64,000 bases of DNA from CAZADH01 sp964483805 (GTDB lineage Bacteria > Muiribacteriota > Ozemobacteria > Ozemobacterales > Ozemobacteraceae): contig CAZADH010000003.1 of the NCBI GenBank assembly GCA_964483805.1, positions 24,665 to 88,664 on the forward strand, given 5' to 3'. Of the stretch, positions 44,201-51,564 are shown one piece after another. How positions within the stretch are numbered: position 1 is the stretch's first letter; each line of letters opens with the position of its first letter. Both the position numbers and the translations under genes were made by a program. A model generated the notes under the pieces. The model was not told the origin of the DNA. It was given only the letters and a program-made list of their open reading frames with translations, and did no database searches.

Positions 44201-45499
44201 ATCGACACGCAACCGCCAATCGTTCGAGCGGTCAACGGGGTGACGACCCTGCCGCGTAATCCGTTGTTTTACGGCACCACCTATGGGCTCGTCGATGCGG
44301 CTGTTCCGGGATACGCCAATCCGGCAAGTTTCTCGATTCTCGTCCGCGACAACAACCCGTTTGCCAACATGAACATCACGAGTCCGATTCCGCAGAGCCG
44401 ACACAATCGCGCCACCCGCCTCAGCGCCACGTTCTACTTCGAGCGCGGCGCTGGGAAGGGGTTGTTCCCGACCACGGCAAGCCCGACCAAACTTGCGTAT
44501 TACACCAGTCCCGGTGCGGGTCCGTTGTCACCGACGACGGTTCCCGACATCACCACGGCCTGGGTCACGCAACCCGGTCGCGCCTTGATGCGCAAGCCGT
44601 TGCCCTACACGCCCAGCGCCACCTACAGCGAAATCCTGTATGCACTCAATATTGCCAACTGGAACGACATGCAGGACAATACCACCGATCCAACGGGGCT
44701 CGACTACTACCGGCGTTGGCCGACCAACTTCGCCAACAACTCGCCCATTGCGGTGTACAATGCAGACGGCGCGGTCGGCGCTGCCCATCCTGGTTATGCT
44801 CTGTTGTTCGTGGCCAGCGACAGTTCGGGCAACTTGCGAACGGTCATGGACATGTCCGGCAAACCCGTTCCGGATCCCACTCACCTCGGCAACGTCTGGA
44901 TCAAGGACACGTTGCCACCAGTCGCCTGGGCCAGCATTCGCGACTATGCCAACAGTTTCCCGCCCGAGACGATTCTCAATAACCTGCCCGCCTATACGTC
45001 CGGCGTCATCCGTTACGATCTCTTGCCGACAGCAACGCAGTGGACCCCCAACTCGAGCGGCAATTTCTACAATGGCGCGCTGGGCAACGTGACCGGCATC
45101 CCCTGGTCGCTGGCCTCGCCGCTACCGGTAGCGGTCGGCACGCATCCGCCCGAGATCCAGGAAGGTATGGAGGTGTTCTTGAGCCTCTTCACGGGCGACA
45201 ACATCGCCACCGCCACGACGCCACGGGCCAGCATGTCGATTCTCGGACCGATGGCTGGTTCGCTGTTCTACGAGCGTTTGGCTTCGACGATCAGCGCCAA
45301 CACCACCAGCAGTTACCCGAATATTCGCGTGCTCTTGCAGCACCCGGGCGTCTATAACTGCACCCTGACGGTGTCCGATACCGCCATCGATTTCCCCGGC
45401 ACGGCTGCCCCCAACTCGCGCGAGGTTCGTTTCGGCATTATCGTTTCACCTACGCGCATGGACATTCGCGTGCTCGATCGCAAGCAAAACAAATACTGA
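41246..45499 (+). CDS. Giant secreted protein (1417 aa), candidate tip adhesin or surface protein
   Basis: It has a signal peptide ending in LPASA. The mature protein is rich in Tyr, Trp, Asn, Thr and Pro and low in charge, as in surface proteins. Residues ~30-450 hold many aromatic repeats and a cysteine-rich patch (SACMNCVCVSGSND). A short Ca-binding-like loop GDTNGNGFEGG lies near residue 661, and a Pro-rich linker (NPGPPPPTG, then VPPPPAVPVPP) near 805-845. The last 550 residues are beta-rich, with Ig-like strands (VLVIDTQPPIVRAVNG, NVWIKDTLPPVAW). No PilY1 beta-propeller motif is evident, but its place after three minor pilins mirrors pilY1. GGAGG precedes the ATG. No family is recognised. 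Confidence 0.85.
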   Translation: MRMLHTPVSDKSWAWPLVVVILLATVLPASAELAKEYQRNGECYLLVGHSNPTFRGVYRLNNPAGEPDGNPLGRLFDPQDSYGISVNLNRQVYTFSVTVAPTYTFDASVTLPRLLKAYGGVGLYGAHCDTRKSYYVSTDGITYNQSNQPVYTTAGPMGNENGVSWGSSNLSWGWSGIVVPTAQYPWGWYVQKTAVYCDSNCIYTNGYSDAYWCYFLSTDASGYGNVPNGGWWQSRDPDPAGRPGNLFYWDRAFRKYTKYDLLRWQKSLGVQGGGAPVYAQYMGPADSIYDEIVKRSRISACMNCVCVSGSNDSSFPTTPKYVWLALSPFGRTYLYSRTETSTADGQVRLNGSPMSYPATNIIGYLNDLSTKWIGVSSQNLTSDYVYLLGKRIVKEWLAAYSITVPADFDVHAVAVSDQWWLEGGIIFAYDKNNGYVYQFIRNDKGGANTCKSKPTSRYLGTNIDDVRADGFGNCFYSKTTVTPATTGITWPQATSFTLAGTSGGRSYGYVWYNQKVDKTVFKSELGSTISTEVGKVFIGNNVFRRLFSVPSARWGLLTLALLPTEETTAGWQWNSALAQTTSVTEPGRVQLGVINVATPPVVEKPNGRTGAIDIIAKTPGMPMYPNWTTPVLQGLYEFGVENAPEWNGKINIVTPGKSKWAGDTNGNGFEGGFVSSVKNDSASIDNSPDVLYTWRIYKIQDSYLNPLTPNELVKEVVDTTVPSIKCYLRSGVFQIECSTKFKWYNYDVLTFGSTVASLAECLRPTGGGYEIASAATLPDPSNIINVAHFPGMHAVPAKTAVYMVTVNPGPPPPTGTLVDIQNHTAAVPPPPAVPVPPTTGWKNPSVLGSMKYHVATQGQTLWWRIDPALLNNLWNLPTITDSNRVPGTLKWQSDAQFDWGFAVIMPNGTEYAPLQVSRYTNETTKNTAITFGLDFPTDPQVGSLTCTAYRDWEYERNVYDIDGNYLGTEKVTGHVQYDGRVNVLVIDTQPPIVRAVNGVTTLPRNPLFYGTTYGLVDAAVPGYANPASFSILVRDNNPFANMNITSPIPQSRHNRATRLSATFYFERGAGKGLFPTTASPTKLAYYTSPGAGPLSPTTVPDITTAWVTQPGRALMRKPLPYTPSATYSEILYALNIANWNDMQDNTTDPTGLDYYRRWPTNFANNSPIAVYNADGAVGAAHPGYALLFVASDSSGNLRTVMDMSGKPVPDPTHLGNVWIKDTLPPVAWASIRDYANSFPPETILNNLPAYTSGVIRYDLLPTATQWTPNSSGNFYNGALGNVTGIPWSLASPLPVAVGTHPPEIQEGMEVFLSLFTGDNIATATTPRASMSILGPMAGSLFYERLASTISANTTSSYPNIRVLLQHPGVYNCTLTVSDTAIDFPGTAAPNSREVRFGIIVSPTRMDIRVLDRKQNKY

Positions 45500-45509
45500 C
45501 GCCCGGCTC

Positions 45510-46307
45510 ATGGGCATGATCGACCACCGCCACTGCGCCCGCACCTTCTGTGCTGTCCTGGTGGCGGTAGTTTGTTTCTGCACGCCGGCGGCGACCCATG
45601 CGTGTTCCGAGTACCAACACGTATGGCAGACGGTCGGCGAGAACTCAACCGCGGAGCTCACCCCACAGGTTCTCACCGTCTTTCTCGAACTCGTGGCCCG
45701 TCATCTTCCCGACCCGCCAGCATCGTGGGGACTGACCATCGTAGGTCTACCGCCGACCGCCGCCACCACCACGACCGACCTGATCGCACAACTGCGACCT
45801 CCCGACAGCATCGCCACTGCGCCTTTGCTTCAATGGCAATGGCAACCGGACATTGCCATGTTTTCGTGGTCTGCCGTAGCTTCAGCCCCATGGCTGCCCG
45901 CCGGACTCGCCGGCATCGTGTTTCTCGACGCCGTCGAACCGCGACGCACCGAATTCTGCTGGGTCGATCATGGCGGCGCCCCGTTCGCGATGTTTCGCCT
46001 CGGGGTCCTCGAGGCGCTGCGGGCTCGCGTTCTCGCGGTCGACGGCAGCGGCACGGTTCGGTTCATCGACGAACTCACGACCCAGACAGTGACCGCCATC
46101 GATCTGATGACGCCGGTCACGCCGCTGGTTGGCGGCCTGTGGTTGCGCCGGGTATCGCGGACGCGGCCACCTTTACCGCGAACACGCGAATGGCTCTTGT
46201 CACCGCCACCCATCGTTGGCGAGGCGATCTTCTCGATGCCGGTCGATCAGGAACGTTGGTATTGGGGCGCCACGCAACCGGTCACCGCACCGACCGTGAA
46301 ACCCTGA
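45510..46307 (+). CDS. Secreted protein of unknown function, last gene of the pilin-like cluster
   Basis: The 265-residue protein starts 10 nt after the giant-protein stop. It has a signal peptide (VLVAVVCFCTPAATHA) followed at once by a Cys, so a lipoprotein-like or disulfide role is possible. The mature part is rich in Pro, Leu, Ala and Trp (LLQWQWQPDIAMFSWSAVA, MPVDQERWYWGATQ). No motif is recognised. Being at the end of the cluster, it may assist export or anchoring of the giant protein. Confidence 0.65.
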   Translation: MGMIDHRHCARTFCAVLVAVVCFCTPAATHACSEYQHVWQTVGENSTAELTPQVLTVFLELVARHLPDPPASWGLTIVGLPPTAATTTTDLIAQLRPPDSIATAPLLQWQWQPDIAMFSWSAVASAPWLPAGLAGIVFLDAVEPRRTEFCWVDHGGAPFAMFRLGVLEALRARVLAVDGSGTVRFIDELTTQTVTAIDLMTPVTPLVGGLWLRRVSRTRPPLPRTREWLLSPPPIVGEAIFSMPVDQERWYWGATQPVTAPTVKP

Positions 46308-46348
46308 GCGAACGACACGGGCCTTCTGCCCGCACGGCTCGCGCTCAG
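46304..46348. terminator. Bidirectional hairpin between convergent genes
   Basis: Outer stem CTGAGCG (46304-46310) with CGCTCAG (46342-46348) and inner stem CGGGC (46318-46322) with GCCCG (46328-46332). It overlaps the stop codons of both the secreted-protein gene and wecB. It lacks a T tract on either side. Confidence 0.5.
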
Positions 46349-47478
46349 ATACGGTGCGGCAGCCCCTCGGTCAACCACCGGCGCGTCTGTTCGACGATGC
46401 GTGTTGCCGCCCGCCCGTCCCCGTAGGGGTTCGGGCGCGAGGTCATGGCGGCAACGGCAGCCGGGTCGGTCAGCAGGCGCGACGCCGCAGTGACAATACG
46501 TTGTGCATCTGTGCCAACCAGCTCGAGCGCCCCGGTTTCCAGGCCTTCCGGTCGCTCGGTCTCGTCGCGCAACACCAGCACGGGTTTGCGCAACGTCGGC
46601 GCCTCTTCCTGGACACCGCCCGAGTCGGTGAGAATCAGCGTGCAATGCTGCATCGCCTGCAAGAAGTCGAGGTATCCCAACGGCGCACACAGGTGAATGC
46701 GCGGATGGTTGTGCAGCATCTTCTCGACCTCGGCCCGCACCGACGGATTGGGGTGGACCGGAAAGAGCAACGACAGATCGGCAAACCGCTCGACCAGCGT
46801 CAGCAGCGCCGAGAACACCTGACGGTGGGGCTCACCGAAGTTCTCACGACGGTGCGTCGTCACCAGTGCCCACCGACCCGATCCGGTCAACAACCGGCGC
46901 AATGCGGGTTGTTCGACCTCATGTGGCCGGGTCAATGCCCATTGCAGTGCGTCGATGACGGTGTTCCCGGTCACGGCAATACGTTGTGCATCGATACCTT
47001 CACGCACCAGGTTGGCGCGCGCCCGCTCGGTTGGCGGAAAATGAAAATCGGCCAGAACGCCAGCCAGACGCCGGTTGATCTCCTCAGGATACGGGTGCCA
47101 CTTGTCGGTCGTGCGCAACCCGGCCTCGACATGGGCCACCGGCGTGCGCGTGTAGTACCCCGCCAGGGCACCGAGAAACGCCGAGGTGGTATCTCCCTGC
47201 ACGAAGATCGCGTCGAAGTGCGCACCGCGCATGAGCCCACCCATTCTTTCGAGCAACCGTGACGACAGGGTGAACAGATCCTGGTTCGGCGACATCACCT
47301 CGAGCGCGTGGTCAGGCACAATGCCAAAGATGTCGAGCATCGGCCGGGCGAGGTCAAGGTGCTGACCGGTGTGCACCACCACCGCTTCTTCACGCGCTTC
47401 GGTGCGGACGGCATGCACCACGGGCGCCAGTTTGATGATCTCAGGGCGCGTGCCCAGAACGATCAGATAACGTCGCAT
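46345..47478 (-). CDS. wecB: UDP-N-acetylglucosamine 2-epimerase, non-hydrolysing
   Basis: It interconverts UDP-GlcNAc and UDP-ManNAc for envelope polysaccharide synthesis. The protein has 377 residues from the ATG at 47478 (GAGGT upstream). Family motifs are all present: LGTRPEIIKLAPVV, VHTGQH, VQGDTTSAFLGALAGYY, HVEAGLRT, PEEINRRL, VTGNTVIDAL, THRRENFG, LTDSGGVQEEAP, and LRDETERPEGL. No other polysaccharide genes are adjacent; ftsH lies 83 nt upstream on the same strand. Confidence 0.95.
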   Translation of the reverse strand: MRRYLIVLGTRPEIIKLAPVVHAVRTEAREEAVVVHTGQHLDLARPMLDIFGIVPDHALEVMSPNQDLFTLSSRLLERMGGLMRGAHFDAIFVQGDTTSAFLGALAGYYTRTPVAHVEAGLRTTDKWHPYPEEINRRLAGVLADFHFPPTERARANLVREGIDAQRIAVTGNTVIDALQWALTRPHEVEQPALRRLLTGSGRWALVTTHRRENFGEPHRQVFSALLTLVERFADLSLLFPVHPNPSVRAEVEKMLHNHPRIHLCAPLGYLDFLQAMQHCTLILTDSGGVQEEAPTLRKPVLVLRDETERPEGLETGALELVGTDAQRIVTAASRLLTDPAAVAAMTSRPNPYGDGRAATRIVEQTRRWLTEGLPHRI

Positions 47479-47561
47479 CGAGCAAACCTCAGGTTGCGAG
47501 AATCGCCACACGCGCCAGATGCGCGTATTGAGCGCTTACCGCCATGGAGACCGCCCCTCAT

Positions 47562-49508
47562 TCACCCCGTCGCTTGGGGCGTGGGTTCCGGGGTCAGTGA
47601 CGGCAGCGACGCATCGGGGGCGCCGGGCGAGCCCGGGGCAGACGGTGCCGGCGTTCCCGGAGGGGTTGGCCGTGTTTTCGCCGGCAACGGTTCGAGCTGC
47701 TCACCGGCGATCAAACGATCGAGTTCCTCACCGCTGATGGTCTCACGTTCGAGCAATACTTTGGCAATATTGTCGAGGTGCTGTTTGTGGGTGGTGAGAA
47801 TCTCTTTGGCCGTGGCATACGCCTCGTCGATGATGCGCCGGATCTCGGCATCGACGCGCTGCATCAGTTGATCGGACACCGCCGTGCGATCGCCGAAGTC
47901 GCGACCGAGAAACACGTAGTGGTCGCCGTCGCTGAGTGACAACGGCCCGATGGCATCGCTCATGCCCAACTCGGTGACCATCTTACGCGCGATCTTGGTC
48001 GCGCGATCGATGTCGTTTTTGGCACCGGAGGTAACTTCGTTGAAGAAGATCTCTTCGGCCACCCGCCCACCCAGCAACATCGCCAATTCGTTCTGCAGGT
48101 GCGTGCGTGACACCGTGAACCGATCTTCGACCGGCAACGACATGGTCAAACCCAGGGCCATGCCGCGCGGGATGATGGTCACCTTGTGAATCGGATCGGT
48201 GCCGGGTAGCTTGCGCGCCACCAACGCATGCCCGACCTCGTGCACCGCGGTGATCTCTTTCTCTTTTTCGGAGATGATACGACTCTTGCGCTCGGGACCG
48301 GCAATGACCCGGTCGATACTCGACTCGAAGTCGGCCATGTTGATGATCTTCTTGTTGTTGCGGGCAGCCAACAGCGCTGCCTCGTTGCAAAGATTGGCCA
48401 GGTCGGCACCAACAAAGCCGGGCGTACGCCGCGCCAGCACTCCCAGATCAACATCGGCGGCCAGCGGTTTCTCGCGCACGTGCACGAGCAGGATCTCTTC
48501 ACGGCCCTTCAGATCGGGGCGATCGACGACCACACGGCGGTCAAACCGACCGGGGCGCAACAACGCCGGATCGAGAACGTCGGGCCGGTTGGTCGCCGCG
48601 ATCAGGATGATGCCCTTCGAATTGTCGAACCCGTCCATTTCGACGAGCAATTGGTTCAAGGTCTGTTCGCGCTCGTCGTGACCGCCGCCAAGCCCGGCAC
48701 CACGCTGGCGACCGACGGCATCGATTTCGTCCATGAAGATGATACACGGCGCGTTTTTGCGGGCCTGGTCGAACAGATCGCGCACGCGGCTGGCACCGAC
48801 ACCGACGAACATTTCGACAAAATCGGAACCCGAGATGGTGAAGAACGGCACGTTCGCCTCACCGGCGACGGCCCGCGCCAGCAGGGTCTTTCCGGTTCCT
48901 GGTGGGCCGAAAAGGAGAACGCCACGCGGAATCTTCGCGCCCAGATCGAGGAACTTCTTGGGTTCTTTGAGGAACTCGACGACCTCTTCGAGATCTTCTT
49001 TCGCTTCGATGACGCCAGCCACGTCTTTGAAGGTCACACGCTTTTCGGTACCGTCAACCAGGCGCGCCCGGCTCTTGCCAAACGACAACGCCTTGGCACC
49101 GCCGCCCTGCATTTTCTGGATGATGTACACCCACGCGCCGATCAGCAGCAGGAACGGAAACCAGTTGATGAGCAGGTTGAGCCACCACGACATCTGCGCG
49201 GGCGGTTCGGCTTCGATGCCGATGCCAACACCCCGCAGAATCGGCATCAAACCAGGATCTTCGGGGGCAATAGTGGTGAAGTCGCGCACGACCTTCTCGC
49301 CGGCGATGATCTCTTGGCCCAGCAACTTGCCGGTGATCTCGCGATCGTTGATGCGAACAGCGTTGATCGTCCGCTTCTTGGCATCTTGGCCTTGGATGAT
49401 CGAGAGAAACTCGGAATACTTGAGTTTCTCGACCCGCTTGTCGCCGGTGATGTTGAATGCGGACAGAAGGACGATGATGACCAGGATATAAAGAGCGAAA
49501 TTTTTCAT
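47562..49508 (-). CDS. ftsH: ATP-dependent zinc metalloprotease FtsH
   Basis: FtsH is a membrane AAA protease that degrades misfolded membrane proteins and regulators. The 648-residue protein has two TM segments (about 4-20 and 107-130) flanking the periplasmic domain. Its AAA module has Walker A GPPGTGKT (201-208), Walker B IIFMDEID, the pore loop FVEMFVGVGA, and the second region of homology NRPDVLDPALLRPGRFDR. The zinc site HEVGH lies near residue 423, with the distal Asp in ATSGAKNDID-type context (SGAKNDIDRAT). The C-terminal tail is Pro/Thr/Ser-rich and longer than usual. There is no clear ribosome binding site before the ATG. Confidence 0.97.
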   Translation of the reverse strand: MKNFALYILVIIVLLSAFNITGDKRVEKLKYSEFLSIIQGQDAKKRTINAVRINDREITGKLLGQEIIAGEKVVRDFTTIAPEDPGLMPILRGVGIGIEAEPPAQMSWWLNLLINWFPFLLLIGAWVYIIQKMQGGGAKALSFGKSRARLVDGTEKRVTFKDVAGVIEAKEDLEEVVEFLKEPKKFLDLGAKIPRGVLLFGPPGTGKTLLARAVAGEANVPFFTISGSDFVEMFVGVGASRVRDLFDQARKNAPCIIFMDEIDAVGRQRGAGLGGGHDEREQTLNQLLVEMDGFDNSKGIILIAATNRPDVLDPALLRPGRFDRRVVVDRPDLKGREEILLVHVREKPLAADVDLGVLARRTPGFVGADLANLCNEAALLAARNNKKIINMADFESSIDRVIAGPERKSRIISEKEKEITAVHEVGHALVARKLPGTDPIHKVTIIPRGMALGLTMSLPVEDRFTVSRTHLQNELAMLLGGRVAEEIFFNEVTSGAKNDIDRATKIARKMVTELGMSDAIGPLSLSDGDHYVFLGRDFGDRTAVSDQLMQRVDAEIRRIIDEAYATAKEILTTHKQHLDNIAKVLLERETISGEELDRLIAGEQLEPLPAKTRPTPPGTPAPSAPGSPGAPDASLPSLTPEPTPQATG

Positions 49509-49583
49509 ACTGGTGTGTAGGTGCTCGGCCCAGGCAGTTGCGATTTCCGGGATAAAGGACAGGATCAGGGCTGAGACAGTCTC

Positions 49584-49612
49584 ACCATATCACATCGGCC
49601 AGGGTTCTTCAA
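49584..49612 (-). promoter_or_regulatory. ftsH promoter
   Basis: On the minus strand TTGAAG (49607-49612), a 17-nt spacer and TATGGT (49584-49589). The predicted start near 49577 leaves a leader of about 69 nt. Confidence 0.6.
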
Positions 49613-49665
49613 ATGAAACGAGGAGCGCGAGGCACCCCGAACCGCTCTGGGGTAGGCCGGCCGAA

Positions 49666-50825
49666 CTACCGTCCCAGCCAGCGCCGCAGGTTCATTTTCA
49701 TCCAGGCGATGTGGCCGTCACGGCCGTGTACCGCATCTTCGATGCGCTTCATCCAGTCGCGGCGCACCTGGTCGGCTTTCGGACTGGGGGGCTGCCAGGA
49801 AAGGAGACGGGCCCATCCGACCGATCCGAGAGCCAACATGCGGTTGGTGATCTGCTCGCCGAACTCACCCGACCGCTCGGCCTGCACCTCGACCAACAAC
49901 GGAACGACCTGCTCGACATCGTCGAGAACCATCAGCGTTTTGACCGCTGAGGCCCGCACCTCGGCGTCGCTGTCGCGTAGCAGGCGCCCGACCAGGGCGT
50001 ACCGATTCTCGACATCGAGATATCGCAAAACGAACGCTGCCGACGCCCGCATCCAGTGNNNNNNNNNNTGGCCTTGACCATCTCTTCGAGGGCTGTCACC
50101 AACGTTTCACGGTCGTGCGAATTCCACAAGGCTTTCAACACGTTGGCCCGCACCCGGTTGTCCTCGTCGCCCATCAACGGCACCAGAACCCGCGGAGCAT
50201 CGGGCAACTGCAGCCTCTCGACCAATTCGACTGCGTTGGCCCGCACCCGCGTGTCGTCGTCACCCAGAGCCCGAGACAGCACGTCTTGCAGTCGGGTATG
50301 TTCGACCTTGCCGAGCCGGCCCAGGGCCGAGAGAACGCAGGCACGCATGCGTGCCGTCGCCTTGTCGTCAAACCGCGACAGGATATCGTCGACGTAACCC
50401 ACGTCACCAAGTCGGCCCAATGTTTCGACGGCCAATGCCGCAATCTCGGCATCGGAATGGTTCATCAGACCGGCAACGGCTCGCGCCGCAGTCTGATCTT
50501 CGAGGTCACCGAGGGCCCGCAGGGTGTTGTACAACACGTCGGTGTCGCTCTGGGCAAGGTTTTCGACCAGGGCATCGATCGACGCCGGGGTCTGAGGCAG
50601 GTCAGGCATCAGCCGCCAGATGCGGATCCCTTCGGGTTGCAGCATCCGCACCCATGACGCCGAGTTGTAGCGCGTATACGCGTAGAACTCCTTCTCGGCC
50701 TCGACCAGAGCGGCGCGACGATCGGCCGCCTCGACCGTGTATTCGACGGTGAAGCGTTTCTTGATGTTGGGTGTCTCGGTATACGGCAACAACACCCGGT
50801 ACGTGTTGGGACCCGATGCATTCAT
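49666..50825 (-). CDS. HEAT-repeat protein interrupted by a scaffold gap
   Basis: Two frames on either side of ten Ns form one protein. The N-terminal part has a beta-rich domain (RFTVEYTVEAADRRAALVEAE) and then HEAT repeats (DVLYNTLRALGDLEDQTAA, TRVRANAVELVERLQLPDAP, NRVRANVLKALWNSHDRE). The part after the gap continues with DAEVRASAVKTLMVLDDVE and ends in a basic tail (MNLRRWLGR). The frame change across the Ns reflects unknown gap length, not a real frameshift. Start: ATG at 50825, or a GTG at 50909 that would add 28 residues; neither has a strong ribosome binding site. It is probably cytoplasmic, a scaffold of unknown partner. Confidence 0.75.
50059..50068. other. Assembly gap (10 N)
   Basis: Ten Ns inside the HEAT-repeat gene. 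HEAT repeats are internally similar, so a collapsed repeat at this join is likely, and the missing length is unknown. Confidence 0.95.
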
Positions 50826-50958
50826 GCTGCCCCAAAGCGTAGCAGTTTTTCGGACCGGCAACAACTGCCCGGACTCCGTTTGATACGGCGCATTCGGCGC
50901 AGTGTACACGGCGTTCTCGGCCTCGCATCGTTCCCTTTCGCGGGCGTGTTTTCAACTT

Positions 50959-50990
50959 TGTCCAGAAAATGACACGTCAATTGCTGGACA
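50959..50990. promoter_or_regulatory. 32-bp near-perfect dyad in a divergent intergenic region
   Basis: The intergenic stretch 50826-51157 (332 bases) holds no other gene. At its centre TGTCCAG (50959-50965) and CTGGACA (50984-50990) flank an inner TGAC (50970-50973) and GTCA (50976-50979). Twenty-six of 32 positions are symmetric. This is the size and form of an operator for a dimeric or tetrameric regulator and could control both the HEAT gene and the zinc-ribbon gene. No clear promoter hexamers were identified around it. Confidence 0.6.
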
Positions 50991-51157
50991 GTCTTGGCCA
51001 ACGTTTGTTAAACTTTCTACCAACAACCCTCTACCAGGCGACTTTTTGGAGAATCAGGCAGCAAAGGGTGGTGACGGCGTTAACAATCTGGCAGCCGCTT
51101 CCGGAAGGTGTACTTGGTCTGGGTCTATTTCATTATCTCGAGGTAGGTTCAAAAACC

Positions 51158-51436
51158 ATGGAAGACAAGCGCATCACGTGTCGGGATTGTGGGAATGAGT
51201 TCATCTTTAGCGTCTCCGAGCAGGAATTCTACAAAGAAAAAGGCTTCGAAAACGAGCCTGTTCGCTGCAAACCCTGCCGCAACAATCGCAAGTCGCAACG
51301 CGGAGCAGGCCCGGGCGGTCAGCGACAAATGTACGAGGTAACCTGCGCGGAATGCGGAAAGCAGACCGAAGTTCCCTTCCGGCCCACTGGCGAGAAGCCG
51401 GTCTACTGTCGAGACTGCTTCAACAAGAACAAATAG
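51158..51436 (+). CDS. Double zinc-ribbon protein (zf-trcl plus CxxC-x17-CxxC)
   Basis: The 92-residue protein starts at the ATG at 51158 with GAGGTAGG upstream. The first ribbon, ITCRDCGNEFIFSVSEQEFY, GFENEPVRCKPCRNNR, matches the probable zinc-ribbon family PF13451. The second, VTCAECGKQTEVPFRPTG to VYCRDC, has exactly 17 residues between its CxxC pairs, matching the CxxC-x17-CxxC family. A basic Gly/Gln-rich linker joins them. It is a small nucleic-acid- or protein-binding factor of the kind common in candidate phyla and Deltaproteobacteria; the precise role is unknown. Confidence 0.88.
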   Translation: MEDKRITCRDCGNEFIFSVSEQEFYKEKGFENEPVRCKPCRNNRKSQRGAGPGGQRQMYEVTCAECGKQTEVPFRPTGEKPVYCRDCFNKNK

Positions 51437-51506
51437 ACCTGACCAACGATACCGTTTGCCTTCAGGCCTCAACCTGAAGACGTGACCGGTCTGATCGTTA
51501 TCCATC

Positions 51507-51534
51507 GGGGCGTGACCACTGGCGGTCACGCCCC
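51507..51534 (+). terminator. Terminator after the zinc-ribbon gene
   Basis: GGGGCGTGACC (51507-51517) pairs perfectly over 11 bp with GGTCACGCCCC (51524-51534) around a 6-nt loop. A short GTTTG follows. It separates the convergent gene that ends at 51565. Confidence 0.75.
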
Positions 51535-51564
51535 GTTTGCGTCAAGGCAAATACACACAACGTA

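Noticed and set aside
41246..45499. Direct assignment of the giant secreted protein as PilY1
   Set aside because: Gene order fits, but I see no PilY1 propeller or its characteristic calcium loop; only a loosely similar DTNGNG loop is present.
49932..50052. A frameshift or pseudogene in the HEAT gene
   Set aside because: The frame change coincides exactly with the ten Ns and is explained by unknown gap length.
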